A stretch of DNA of 64,000 nt from Flavobacterium chryseum. Lineage in GTDB: Bacteria; Bacteroidota; Bacteroidia; Flavobacteriales; Flavobacteriaceae. Of the stretch, positions 40,596-49,981 are shown piece by piece. A model generated the notes under the pieces. That model did no database searches. It was given only the letters and a program-made list of their open reading frames with translations, and was not told where the DNA came from. The DNA lies in NCBI RefSeq assembly GCF_004362015.1, contig NZ_SNWW01000004.1:124001-188000 (forward strand). Reading direction: 5' to 3'. Every line of letters begins with the position of its first letter. The stretch's first letter is position 1. The position numbers and the translations under genes are program-made.

Positions 40596-42740
40596 ATGAA
40601 AAAAATAATTTTATTCTTAACCATGTGTATGATGGCTTTTCCTGTAAGAGCTGACGAGGGAATGTGGTTTTTGATGTTTATCGAAAGATTGAACCATAGA
40701 GATATGGAAAAAATGGGCTTGCAATTAACAGCCGCAGAAATTTACAGTATTAATAATCATAGTTTAAAAGATGCTGTTGTGCAGTTTAATGGAGGTTGTA
40801 CTGCTGAAATCGTTTCTAAAGACGGATTAGTTTTAACCAATCACCATTGTGGATACAATGCGATTGCAGAGCTTTCTACAGCAGAACAAAACTATTTAAA
40901 AGATGGTTTTTGGGCAAAAGAAAGAAGTGCCGAAATGAAACCAAAATCATTATACGTTCGTTTCTTTGTTCGTATGGATGACGTTTCTAAAAGAATTTTG
41001 TCAAAAGTAAATGATACAATGACAGAAACAGAAAGAAACAAAATCATTCAGCAGGAAATTGCTTTGATCGAAAAAGAAAATAATGAAGGCGGAAAATATA
41101 CGGTTTCTGTTCGTCCTTTCTTTCAGGGAAATGAATATTATTATTTTGTTTACCAGGATTATACAGACGTTCGTTTAGTGGGAACTCCACCGGAAAGTGT
41201 TGGTAAATTTGGTGGAGATACAGACAACTGGGAGTGGCCTCGCCAAACTGGAGATTTCTCTATGTTTAGAGTTTATGCTGATAAAAACGGAAATCCGGCA
41301 ACCTATTCTAAAGAAAATGTGCCTTTACAGCCAAAACATTACTTACCAGTAAGTATTAAAGGTGTAAAAGAAAATGATTTTGCAATGATTCTTGGGTATC
41401 CTGGTAGAACAAACCGTTGGATGCCAGCAGGAGGAATTGAGCAAAACATAAAATATGCTTATCCTGCGTGGGTTGAAGGTGCAAAAACCGGAATGGACCA
41501 AATGAAAAAGTATATGGACAAAGATGCAACAGTTCGTTTGCAATATGCGTCTAAATATGCTTCGACAGCAAATTACTGGAAAAACCGTCAGGGAATGATC
41601 GATGCTTTAACAAAAGCAGGAACAGTAGATGTTAAAACGGCACAAGAAGATAAGTTTTATGACTGGGCAAATAAGCCGGCTAATAAAGCAAAGTATGAAA
41701 ACGTAATTCCTACTATTAATGAGTACTACAGAGCAACGAATTTAAAAGCGGCTCACGATAATTATTTAATGCAGCTTTTGCGTACTTCAAGTTATGCAGC
41801 AGGACCAGCCAATTTAGGGAACGCATTGATTGCTTACTACAATGAAAATGATGCTAAAAAAGCAGAATTGTTGCCGAAGATCAACACTATGATCGACAAT
41901 ATTTATGGTGATTTTTATGCACCGCTTGAAAAAGATGTGTTAACTGCGCAATTGAATTTATACGCTTCTAAAGGTGCTGAATATGGTTTAGCAACACAAA
42001 TTGCTAAAATGAAATCAGCAAATAATGGCGATTTTACTGCTGATGTAGCCAAAGCAACCGAAGTAAGTTATTTTACGACTAAAGAAAAAGTATTAGCATT
42101 TATGGCGGATCCAAAACCATTGGCGATTGTACATGATCCTTTGTATATTATCTCTAATGATTTGCTTACAAAATACCGTACTAAAACTGAAGATCAAACG
42201 AAAGCTGATGATGATTTTGCAACTGCTTACCGCGAATTGGTTGAAGGTTTAAGAGAATCAAAATTAAATGCGATTCAATATCCTGATGCAAACTCAACTT
42301 TGAGACTGACTTACGGAAAAGTTCGTGCTTTGCCTGCGGATCCTCGTAACGATGCTAAAATAAACAATTATACTACCATGGAAAGTATGGTGAAAAAGTA
42401 TAAAGCAGGAGATCAGGAATTTGATTTACCGGCACGTTTATTAGAATTAAACAAAGCAAAAGATTACGGTCAGTATGCTGATAAAGCAGGATATATGCCA
42501 GTAAACTTTTTGACTGATAATGACATTACAGGTGGAAATTCTGGTTCTCCGGTACTAAACGGAAAAGGAGAATTAATTGGAATTGCTTTTGATGGAAATA
42601 TCGAAGCTATGGCCGGAGACGTTATTTTTGATCCTAAATTGCAAAGAACTATTAACGTAGATATTCGTTATGTACTTTGGATTATCGACAAATACGCCGG
42701 AGCAAAAAATATTATTGATGAAATGACGATTATAAAATAA
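40596..42740 (+). CDS. S46 family dipeptidyl-peptidase (DPP7/DPP11)
   Basis: A 714-residue S46 serine dipeptidyl-peptidase with a signal peptide (cleaved near PVRAD, residue 20). Catalytic residues: His in TNHHCGYNAIAEL (His83-84), Asp in KFGGDTDNWEWPRQTGDFS, and Ser649 in TGGNSGSPVLNGKGELIGI. It removes dipeptides from peptide N-termini in the periplasm. The residue 18 past the serine, Gly667, matches the DPP7 type (Gly673 in Porphyromonas), which accepts hydrophobic P1, and not the DPP11 type (Arg673), which prefers Asp/Glu. Standard length. Confidence 0.9.
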   Translation: MKKIILFLTMCMMAFPVRADEGMWFLMFIERLNHRDMEKMGLQLTAAEIYSINNHSLKDAVVQFNGGCTAEIVSKDGLVLTNHHCGYNAIAELSTAEQNYLKDGFWAKERSAEMKPKSLYVRFFVRMDDVSKRILSKVNDTMTETERNKIIQQEIALIEKENNEGGKYTVSVRPFFQGNEYYYFVYQDYTDVRLVGTPPESVGKFGGDTDNWEWPRQTGDFSMFRVYADKNGNPATYSKENVPLQPKHYLPVSIKGVKENDFAMILGYPGRTNRWMPAGGIEQNIKYAYPAWVEGAKTGMDQMKKYMDKDATVRLQYASKYASTANYWKNRQGMIDALTKAGTVDVKTAQEDKFYDWANKPANKAKYENVIPTINEYYRATNLKAAHDNYLMQLLRTSSYAAGPANLGNALIAYYNENDAKKAELLPKINTMIDNIYGDFYAPLEKDVLTAQLNLYASKGAEYGLATQIAKMKSANNGDFTADVAKATEVSYFTTKEKVLAFMADPKPLAIVHDPLYIISNDLLTKYRTKTEDQTKADDDFATAYRELVEGLRESKLNAIQYPDANSTLRLTYGKVRALPADPRNDAKINNYTTMESMVKKYKAGDQEFDLPARLLELNKAKDYGQYADKAGYMPVNFLTDNDITGGNSGSPVLNGKGELIGIAFDGNIEAMAGDVIFDPKLQRTINVDIRYVLWIIDKYAGAKNIIDEMTIIK

Positions 42741-42763
42741 TCTGACTTTTTTATTGTTATAGT

Positions 42764-42795
42764 AGACCTAACAGGTTTTAAAATCTGTTAGGTCT
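42764..42795. terminator. Bidirectional hairpin terminator
   Basis: AGACCTAACAG/CTGTTAGGTCT stem (42764-42774 and 42785-42795), T-run after it, between the S46 gene and the macroglobulin gene. Confidence 0.88.
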
Positions 42796-42811
42796 TTTTT
42801 ATGCACAATTG

Positions 42812-45800
42812 TTATTTAACTTTTACTCGAATTCCCTTAGTGTGACTTGCGAATTCAGGAGCATACATACTTTCAATTGTGGTAATTCCGTTGGAGAATT
42901 CGCCGCTGTTATTTACTCTGATTTCATATTCTAAAACATAAGTTCCTTTGTTGATTTGATCAAAAAAGAAATGCGTTGCAGCATCTTTTGTACTCATATA
43001 ATAGCCTAAACGATCTTTGTATTGATATTCTGAAATAACATTTACAGGTTCAAAACATGAAGCTCGCATATCTTTTAGATGTACAAATTCCATATCTTCT
43101 TTTGAAGTAATTATTAATCTAACAGTAACTAAATCTCCGGTCTTTAAAGGATTTTTGTTAGTGATTCTTTCTAATTGATCGCCTTTAAGCGAATTTTTCT
43201 TTAGATATAATTCTTTCGAAACTGATAATACGGCTCCGGAATTATTTTTTATTTTATCTAAATCTTCAAAATACTGCCAGTAAACGCCACCAAACCCAAG
43301 AACTTTAGATTTATTTTCAATTTTTATTGAAGCCATTTCTTTTTTTACTTCCTCTTTTTTCCAGTTTAGTTTAATGTAACCCGTTGCAGCTTCTTTTTCG
43401 TTTTCTGCTAATTTTTTGGTCAGAATTTTTTCATCTCCAATTTTAATAACGGTATTGTCTTTTACGCTCAGCCAATCATTTCCTTGCATTAGTAAGGCAT
43501 AGATCGCTTCGGTCGTTGCTTTTGTTGTGGGCCAGTTTTTAGTTTGTTTGTTTTTTAATAACCAGACTTTCATAGCATCAACAGATTTGGTGTCCTGATT
43601 TACTTCAGCGAAAGCCTCAATTAACAATGCCTGAGTTTCTATCGGTGCCTGATACCAATACCAACCTGCTTTGTTGGCGATCCAATACATTCCCCAATCT
43701 TCGTTATTGGATGCTGTTTCTTTTAGGCTTTCAATTATTTTTTTAGCCGTTTCGCTTTCCCCAAAACGATTTAAAGTCAAAGCTGCCAGTCCTTTTTCGT
43801 AAAGTGAATATTTTAACCAATCTTTTTTAGCCGTTTCCAGATACAGTTTGCTTGCTTTTTTCAAAGTATCAGAAAGTGGATATTTGTCTACATAAAAACT
43901 TCTGGTATATAGATAATGCAAATCAGAATAAGGATTGATCCAGATTAGTTTGTTTATTCCTTTTAAGTTTTTAGTCTGGTTTTTATAATAGTCTAAAAAT
44001 TTATTGTCCAGAAACGGAACTCCGGTTTTAGCAATTGCATCGATTTTAGCATCATTATCTTTTGTTTTATTCAATTTAGATAAATGACCTAAACCTGCTA
44101 AAATATGTCTCGTTATATATTCACTTTCATAACCGCCGTCAAACCAGGAAAATCCTCCTGATGGTTTTTGTTTCTGTTTTAATTTGTCGAAAGTGGCTTC
44201 CTGCGAAGTTTTCATTTTTTCCAAATCAAATAAAAGCGCCAGATTTTTTTTCTTTTCATCTTCGCCTTGAGCATCATTTAGCCAAGGTGTTTCGGCAAGA
44301 ATGATCGATTTTAATTCTTCGTTTTCTTCAAGTTTTGAATTCAGTTTTCCGTTTTTTCGCCAATCTTCAAAAACAGTTGCGATTTTCGGATTGCTTGAAA
44401 TAATTTCTGAAGCCAAAGCATTCGCATAAAATCGGGCAAAAGTTTGTTCAGCACATTCATGTTCATATTCCATTAAATAAGGCAAAGACTGAATCGCAAG
44501 CCAGGACGGATTTGAAGTATATTCTAGCGTAAGCTGATGATTTTTTAAAGTTGATGAATTGTTGTTTTTCAAATTCTGGAAAGTATATTCTTTTGTAGAA
44601 TTCTCACGAATCCAAATCGGAATACTTTCTGTAACCAACATATTGTTTGTCAAAACCGGGAGAATGTTTTCTTCTCCATCCGAAAAATTACCTGATTTAG
44701 CCAGAATTTTATATTGAACGCCCTGTAAACCTTCCGGAATTGAAATCGTCCAGGTTGCCGTTGTATTCCCGAAAGCGCTAACATTAAAATTACGAACATT
44801 TTTTGCATTCAGCATTTTCGCATCAATTGGCTGCATGGTTACGGCATCAAAAAACTGTAAAATGGCGATTCCGGTTTTTGCTTTATCTGTAACATTCGAG
44901 ATTTTAGCAGAAATTACAATAGTATCTTTCTCTCTAAAGAAACGCGGGAAATTCGGTAAAACCATCAACTCTTTTTGAGTGATTACACTTTTCTCTAAAT
45001 AACCGGAAACAGCATCTTTGTTATGTGCGAATAAACGAAGTTTCCAAGCTGTTAAAGCTTCGGGAGAAGTAAAGTTGAAACTTACTTTTCCAGTAGCATC
45101 TGTTTTTAAATTGGGTAAAAAGAATGCGGTTTCAGATAAATTTTTTCTGGCTTTTACTTGAGTTAGGGCTTCTAGGGCTTTTTTTGTAGTTATAATTATT
45201 ACTCCGTTTGAAGCTTTGCTTCCGTAAATAGCAGTTGCTTTTTCGCCTTTTAATGTGTCTATTGAGAGAATGTCTGCAGGATTTAATTTAGTAGCGATAT
45301 TTTCAGTTGAAATTTCTCCATCAATTATATATAATGCAGATTCGCTTGATTTATAGGAAAGACCACGAACAACTAAACCAGATGTGATTTGCGCTTTAAT
45401 GAAGTAAGATGGTTCATTAGCAGATTTCTTTGTCATTATGATCTCTTCAGCAAGTGCAACAGCAGGAGCTGCGTTTCCAACAGATTCACTTAGTGTTAAA
45501 ACAGCATCTGCATCTCCTTTAATAGTTTCTCTGCCAACTTTTTTATCTTTTATTTCCTCAATACTTCTTCCATAAGAACCATAAGTACTATTATTAAAAT
45601 TAAATCCAAACCATTTTAGTCTCGTTTCTTCAATACGAAAATCAATTAGAGGTAAAACTGTGTTTAAATTTTCTAATGTTGCGTAAGTAACATCAAAACC
45701 TAATCTTTCTCTGAAATTAGTTCCGTTGTAATTGTAACGATTAAATTTTAGGGCATCCCATTCTTTTTTAGAAAACTGATCTAATGAACTGTCATACATC

Positions 45801-48800
45801 GATGCTAAAACTTCAGCCTCAGCTTTTGTATTAAAAGCGTTTAATTTGAACGACCAGTTTTCACTGCTTCCCGGTTGTATTTTGTTTCTAAAACTTTCTA
45901 CTGCCCATTCTAATTTTATTTCTTCTGCTTTAAGAATTATATTGATTTCCTGAGTAAAAGTTCCATTTTCAAAAACACTTTCTAAACCTAATTTTATATT
46001 TTTTTCAAATTCATTTTTCACCGGAATTCTAATTGTAGTTTCATTGTTTTGCAAATGAAATGTATCTTCAAAATATATTTTACTATTGTAATTTCCATTC
46101 ACAGTAATGTAAAGTTCTTGAATAACAGAAGATAATTTTACTTCAACATAACCATCTTTTCTAGGATTTTCATTGATTTGTTGTACAGTAAATAATTTGC
46201 TGGGATCGAATTTATCTTTGCTTTGAATGAGTTTAAAGTTTGAAATAGATTCAATAGGATTACTAAAGCTGTCTTTTGCAGAAAAAACCAGTTTATACTT
46301 ACCGGATTTATAGTTTGAAATAAAATCCAATACTATTTTTTTGTCTTTTTGAGTGTCTATTTTTCTAGAGAATAATAAAATTTCTTTTGGCGTATCTTTA
46401 GTTTCGTTTTCATAGATTTCATAAGGAAATAATCTTTCAAAATCTTCAGCTGAGATAGTTTGAATCTCTGGTTTTTGCCAAATACGGTTTTTAAATTTAT
46501 TCGATAAAGGTTTTACAAAATAGAGTTTAATTTCGCCTTTGGCAGCTAAAAACTCTCCATTTAAATTTGTACTTGATAAATTGATTTCGTTTTTGTCTTT
46601 TGTTTCAATCTCATTTGGTAAGATGGCATTAATAATCAAATCGTGAAAACCTACTTTTATCGCTGTTTCAGCAGAATGAGTTTCACCATTAATATCAGTA
46701 ATCGTGGCGTATATTTTGTAATTGAAAATGGGTAATTGTTCTTTTATACTGTTTTTTGAAGGCAAAGCGGTAAAGTCAATACTGAATTTTCCTGAAGCAT
46801 CAGTCTTGGTTTCTCCAAAGGTTAAAACTTCGTTTTCTTCATTTCCATAATAATTCCTAAAATAGCTTGTGTATCGCGTAACGGTGTAGGTTACTTTTGC
46901 ATCTGAAATATTACTTCCCGCGAATGCTTTGGCATTTCCTTTTACTTTAATAGATTGATTAACTTGAAAGCTTTCTTTTTTAGGATCAAATGTTACTTCG
47001 AATTTTGGACGTTTGTATTCTTCCACCTGAAAAGAAATCCTCGAATTTTCGAAATTTGTATTTTCCAAAAATGAAGATTGGATTTGAGACTTAAACGCAT
47101 TAAGGCTAAATTGTCCCGTTAGACCATTTTTTGGTAAAATAAACTCACCGGAAAACGAACCAAATTCATTTGTCGTTACTTCAAACTCTTTAATTAGTTG
47201 ATAGTTTGCGTCGTTTGCGGTAATTTTAAAAGTTGTGTTGGCAATAATGCTTGTTTTGTTTTTAATTTTTTGAATTGCAATTCCTTTATAATAAACTGTT
47301 TGTCCCGGTCGATAAATAGCACGATCTAAATAAAACTCAACTTTTCCGCTTATTTTATCGTTTTCAGATTCCTTATAATCATCACTATACCGGATGTATT
47401 CTTTATCGATAAAAATGCTGTCATTTTCTGTTGAAACTTCAATAGTTTCATAATTATAGTTGTTGTTTACTTTTTCAAATGATGCTAATCCTTTTGAATC
47501 TGTTTTAATAGTAAAACTTGCTGATTTTATAGTAGCATTTTCTATTGGTTTTCCCGTTTTTCGATCTAGAACCAGATAGTTTTCTGTGTCTTTTTTTTGA
47601 TTAGCAAGAACAGCGACATTCGAAACGGTAATGATTTCGAAATCATGTGCTTTTCTATCTTTTGAATCTGAATCAAATTCAAAATAGACTAAATAATTTC
47701 CTGTTTCTAAATGTGGTAAAAGAACCTCTGTACTGTAGTCAAAGTAATCTTGTTTGTTTTGCAAGTCATATTTTTGAGATGCAATTTCACCTTGTTTTTT
47801 AATGATTTGAGGAGCCAAACTATCCAATAATTCGCGGTCTTTCCTGAATTCTTGTATTTTCTTTTGAGGAATTTTGAAGAATGAAATGGTTAAATAATTT
47901 ACATTTTTGTACTGAATTAAAGCTCGTGTGTTTTCATTATTGTAAGTATACTTTTGAAGCTGAACTGATAATGTTTTCGAAAGAATTTCCTGTTTTTGTG
48001 CTAAAGCTGATTGAGCAGTATTAGATTTATCATCGAGTTTTATTATATCGTCAAATATTGAAAGGGCATCAATATTATTCTTTGGATGTGTTTCTTTTGA
48101 AGCTTGCTTCAGGAGAATATTGGCTATTTCTAATTTTATTTTCTGAGTTAGAATCTCCTCTTTAGATTTCTTTTGAAGCTCATTTAGATACTTCATAAAG
48201 TCATCATCTGACTGTAATAAATAAGTGTTACAAAATTTCGCACGCTCAAACTGATTTTCTAATGTTGGATGATTAAGCTCCTGCTTTTGATACAAAGACA
48301 GAACCTTATTTACATTTTCATCTTTTGCAAAATCTAAACTTAGTTTTGTAAAGACATCAGAATCTGCCAATAGCTGATCTTTGTGAATTAAAAAAACGCT
48401 TTTTTCAATTTGCCATTCTCTTATCTTTTGAGTGAAAAATGTAATGTTCTCTTTTAATAAGTAATCATATAGATTTTCACTTTTAAGTTTTTCTAAAGTT
48501 AAAAAATCAAATATGTCCTGATAATTTGTTAAAGGAGTAGCTTTTAAAATGGTTTCGTTTTCTAATGTTTTTTCAAAAATTAAAATTATTGCTCTTGCCG
48601 ACGAAAAACCAAATTTAAAATTTGTTGTTCTTGAAATTCCATCTACTTCAGAAGTATCTACAGTTGCAGCAGCTGAATCTATTAATGTAGCAGCTTCATC
48701 TACAACAGCTGCAGCGCTATCAACGGCATATGCATAGTTATCATATTGTGAATAATCAGTCAAACACTTAGCATAAACCAAATTCAAAATCGCTTTTGAA

Positions 48801-49084
48801 GGAATAGAAACGCGATCAATATCTGTTTTAAGATTATTTAAAATTTTCTTCTGAGCATTTTCATCTACAACCTGCAAATATTTAGATTGATAAAAAAAAC
48901 ATTTTATCATTTGTACTTCGTTTTTATCAGCAATTGCTTTTTTATAGATTTTGGCAACTATTTCATTCGCTGATTTTATTTTGCCTTCGTTTTCATAAGC
49001 AATAACTTTTTCCCATTTTTTATCATTTTGCTGCGCGAATAGTACTGTAGAAAGCAATAAGAATACAAATAATATATTTTTCAT
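42812..49084 (-). CDS. Giant alpha-2-macroglobulin-like protein with plug-like insert
   Basis: A 2090-residue protein with a signal peptide (cleavage near LFAQQ). The N-terminal 500 residues are helical. Macroglobulin MG2-type strands follow: GKVEFYLDRAIYRPGQTVYY and KGIAIQKIKNKTSI. The thioester motif CAEQ is present at Cys1544 in YEHECAEQTF, with an alpha-toroid after it. Such proteins trap proteases in the periplasm. Odd: residues about 1225-1302 hold a segment identical in style to a SusC plug (GLVVRGLSYKSSESALYIID, then LNPADILSIDTLKGEKATAI, YGSKASNGVIIITTKK). A low-complexity Asp-Ser-Ala stretch lies near residue 130. Domain edges are approximate. Confidence 0.9.
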   Translation of the reverse strand: MKNILFVFLLLSTVLFAQQNDKKWEKVIAYENEGKIKSANEIVAKIYKKAIADKNEVQMIKCFFYQSKYLQVVDENAQKKILNNLKTDIDRVSIPSKAILNLVYAKCLTDYSQYDNYAYAVDSAAAVVDEAATLIDSAAATVDTSEVDGISRTTNFKFGFSSARAIILIFEKTLENETILKATPLTNYQDIFDFLTLEKLKSENLYDYLLKENITFFTQKIREWQIEKSVFLIHKDQLLADSDVFTKLSLDFAKDENVNKVLSLYQKQELNHPTLENQFERAKFCNTYLLQSDDDFMKYLNELQKKSKEEILTQKIKLEIANILLKQASKETHPKNNIDALSIFDDIIKLDDKSNTAQSALAQKQEILSKTLSVQLQKYTYNNENTRALIQYKNVNYLTISFFKIPQKKIQEFRKDRELLDSLAPQIIKKQGEIASQKYDLQNKQDYFDYSTEVLLPHLETGNYLVYFEFDSDSKDRKAHDFEIITVSNVAVLANQKKDTENYLVLDRKTGKPIENATIKSASFTIKTDSKGLASFEKVNNNYNYETIEVSTENDSIFIDKEYIRYSDDYKESENDKISGKVEFYLDRAIYRPGQTVYYKGIAIQKIKNKTSIIANTTFKITANDANYQLIKEFEVTTNEFGSFSGEFILPKNGLTGQFSLNAFKSQIQSSFLENTNFENSRISFQVEEYKRPKFEVTFDPKKESFQVNQSIKVKGNAKAFAGSNISDAKVTYTVTRYTSYFRNYYGNEENEVLTFGETKTDASGKFSIDFTALPSKNSIKEQLPIFNYKIYATITDINGETHSAETAIKVGFHDLIINAILPNEIETKDKNEINLSSTNLNGEFLAAKGEIKLYFVKPLSNKFKNRIWQKPEIQTISAEDFERLFPYEIYENETKDTPKEILLFSRKIDTQKDKKIVLDFISNYKSGKYKLVFSAKDSFSNPIESISNFKLIQSKDKFDPSKLFTVQQINENPRKDGYVEVKLSSVIQELYITVNGNYNSKIYFEDTFHLQNNETTIRIPVKNEFEKNIKLGLESVFENGTFTQEINIILKAEEIKLEWAVESFRNKIQPGSSENWSFKLNAFNTKAEAEVLASMYDSSLDQFSKKEWDALKFNRYNYNGTNFRERLGFDVTYATLENLNTVLPLIDFRIEETRLKWFGFNFNNSTYGSYGRSIEEIKDKKVGRETIKGDADAVLTLSESVGNAAPAVALAEEIIMTKKSANEPSYFIKAQITSGLVVRGLSYKSSESALYIIDGEISTENIATKLNPADILSIDTLKGEKATAIYGSKASNGVIIITTKKALEALTQVKARKNLSETAFFLPNLKTDATGKVSFNFTSPEALTAWKLRLFAHNKDAVSGYLEKSVITQKELMVLPNFPRFFREKDTIVISAKISNVTDKAKTGIAILQFFDAVTMQPIDAKMLNAKNVRNFNVSAFGNTTATWTISIPEGLQGVQYKILAKSGNFSDGEENILPVLTNNMLVTESIPIWIRENSTKEYTFQNLKNNNSSTLKNHQLTLEYTSNPSWLAIQSLPYLMEYEHECAEQTFARFYANALASEIISSNPKIATVFEDWRKNGKLNSKLEENEELKSIILAETPWLNDAQGEDEKKKNLALLFDLEKMKTSQEATFDKLKQKQKPSGGFSWFDGGYESEYITRHILAGLGHLSKLNKTKDNDAKIDAIAKTGVPFLDNKFLDYYKNQTKNLKGINKLIWINPYSDLHYLYTRSFYVDKYPLSDTLKKASKLYLETAKKDWLKYSLYEKGLAALTLNRFGESETAKKIIESLKETASNNEDWGMYWIANKAGWYWYQAPIETQALLIEAFAEVNQDTKSVDAMKVWLLKNKQTKNWPTTKATTEAIYALLMQGNDWLSVKDNTVIKIGDEKILTKKLAENEKEAATGYIKLNWKKEEVKKEMASIKIENKSKVLGFGGVYWQYFEDLDKIKNNSGAVLSVSKELYLKKNSLKGDQLERITNKNPLKTGDLVTVRLIITSKEDMEFVHLKDMRASCFEPVNVISEYQYKDRLGYYMSTKDAATHFFFDQINKGTYVLEYEIRVNNSGEFSNGITTIESMYAPEFASHTKGIRVKVK

Positions 49085-49202
49085 AAATTGGTTTTAGTAT
49101 ATAGAGAGCAGTTTTTAGGTAAAGGTTGGGAAACGGATAAAATAAATTTCGTACAAATTAGTAATTTATCTTTAAAAGCAAATTATGGATGCTATATTTC
49201 CT

Positions 49203-49210
49203 TATTTTTG
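49203..49210 (+). promoter_or_regulatory. TAnnTTTG box, leaderless spacing
   Basis: TATTTTTG ending exactly 4 bases before the ATG at 49215. No -33 box seen. Confidence 0.5.
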
Positions 49211-49214
49211 AGAT

Positions 49215-49901
49215 ATGAAAAAGCTAATTCTTATTTTTTTACTTGTGCCAATTTGTATTTGGTCACAATCTAGTTTTGAAAAAGGGGAAAAGCTCTATCG
49301 TGCTAAAAAATACGAAGAGGCCAGAGTACTTTTTGAAGCATTTTTAAAAACTAAACCTTCGGATGTAAAAACCAATGAATACTTGGGAGAGATTGCAGCT
49401 CATGATAAATCCTGGGTAAAGGCAGCTGAGTATTTTAAAAAGACCAAGGAATTAAAACCCACAGAAGCAGATTATTTTTATAAATATGGCGGAGCTTTGG
49501 CTATGCGGGCTATGGAAATAAATAAATTGAAAGCTTTTGGAATGGTAGAGGATATGAAACAAGCTTTTGAAAAAGCAATTTCTCTAAATCCCAAACATAT
49601 TCCGGCCAGATGGGCACTAATAGAATTGTATTTGCAATTACCCGGAATTTTGGGGGGCAGCGAGTCAAAAGCTATTTCCTATTCGAATGAATTGGCCCAA
49701 CTTTCCCCAGTCGATGGATACTTATCAAAAGGAAGAATCGACGAATATTTTAAAAGATATGCATCTGCCGAAAAAAATTATATAAAAGCAAATGAAATTG
49801 GTAAATCAAAAATCACGTTTCAAAAATTATATAATTTATATTTGAACAAATTAAAAGACCCTAAAAAAGCCAGGGAATTTAAACAAAAATTTGAGGCATA
49901 A
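49215..49901 (+). CDS. TPR-repeat protein, exported
   Basis: A 228-residue protein with a signal peptide (LILIFLLVPICIWSQ, cleavage about residue 18). TPR-like helical pairs: EKLYRAKKYEEARVLFEAFL, YLGEIAAHDKSWVKAAEYFK, DMKQAFEKAISLNPKHIPAR and RYASAEKNYIKANEIGK. Such proteins mediate protein interactions in the periplasm. The last helices are lysine-rich. The gene lies 80 bases before mpl on the same strand. Partner unknown. It probably starts at the ATG at 49215, which lies directly after a promoter box. Confidence 0.8.
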   Translation: MKKLILIFLLVPICIWSQSSFEKGEKLYRAKKYEEARVLFEAFLKTKPSDVKTNEYLGEIAAHDKSWVKAAEYFKKTKELKPTEADYFYKYGGALAMRAMEINKLKAFGMVEDMKQAFEKAISLNPKHIPARWALIELYLQLPGILGGSESKAISYSNELAQLSPVDGYLSKGRIDEYFKRYASAEKNYIKANEIGKSKITFQKLYNLYLNKLKDPKKAREFKQKFEA

Positions 49902-49935
49902 TAATCAAATATTAAAATACAAATTCTCATAAATA

Positions 49936-49981
49936 ATTGGAATTTGGTCCCGAAACTTCGGGATAAAAAATTGGAATTTTA
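49936..49981. repeat. AATTGGAATTT repeat with TCCCGAA-AC-TTCGGGA hairpin
   Basis: AATTGGAATTTGG, hairpin TCCCGAA/TTCGGGA (49948-49963, 2-base loop), then ATTGGAATTTT directly before the mpl start codon. Three-part layout as in 34311-34346. Confidence 0.65.
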
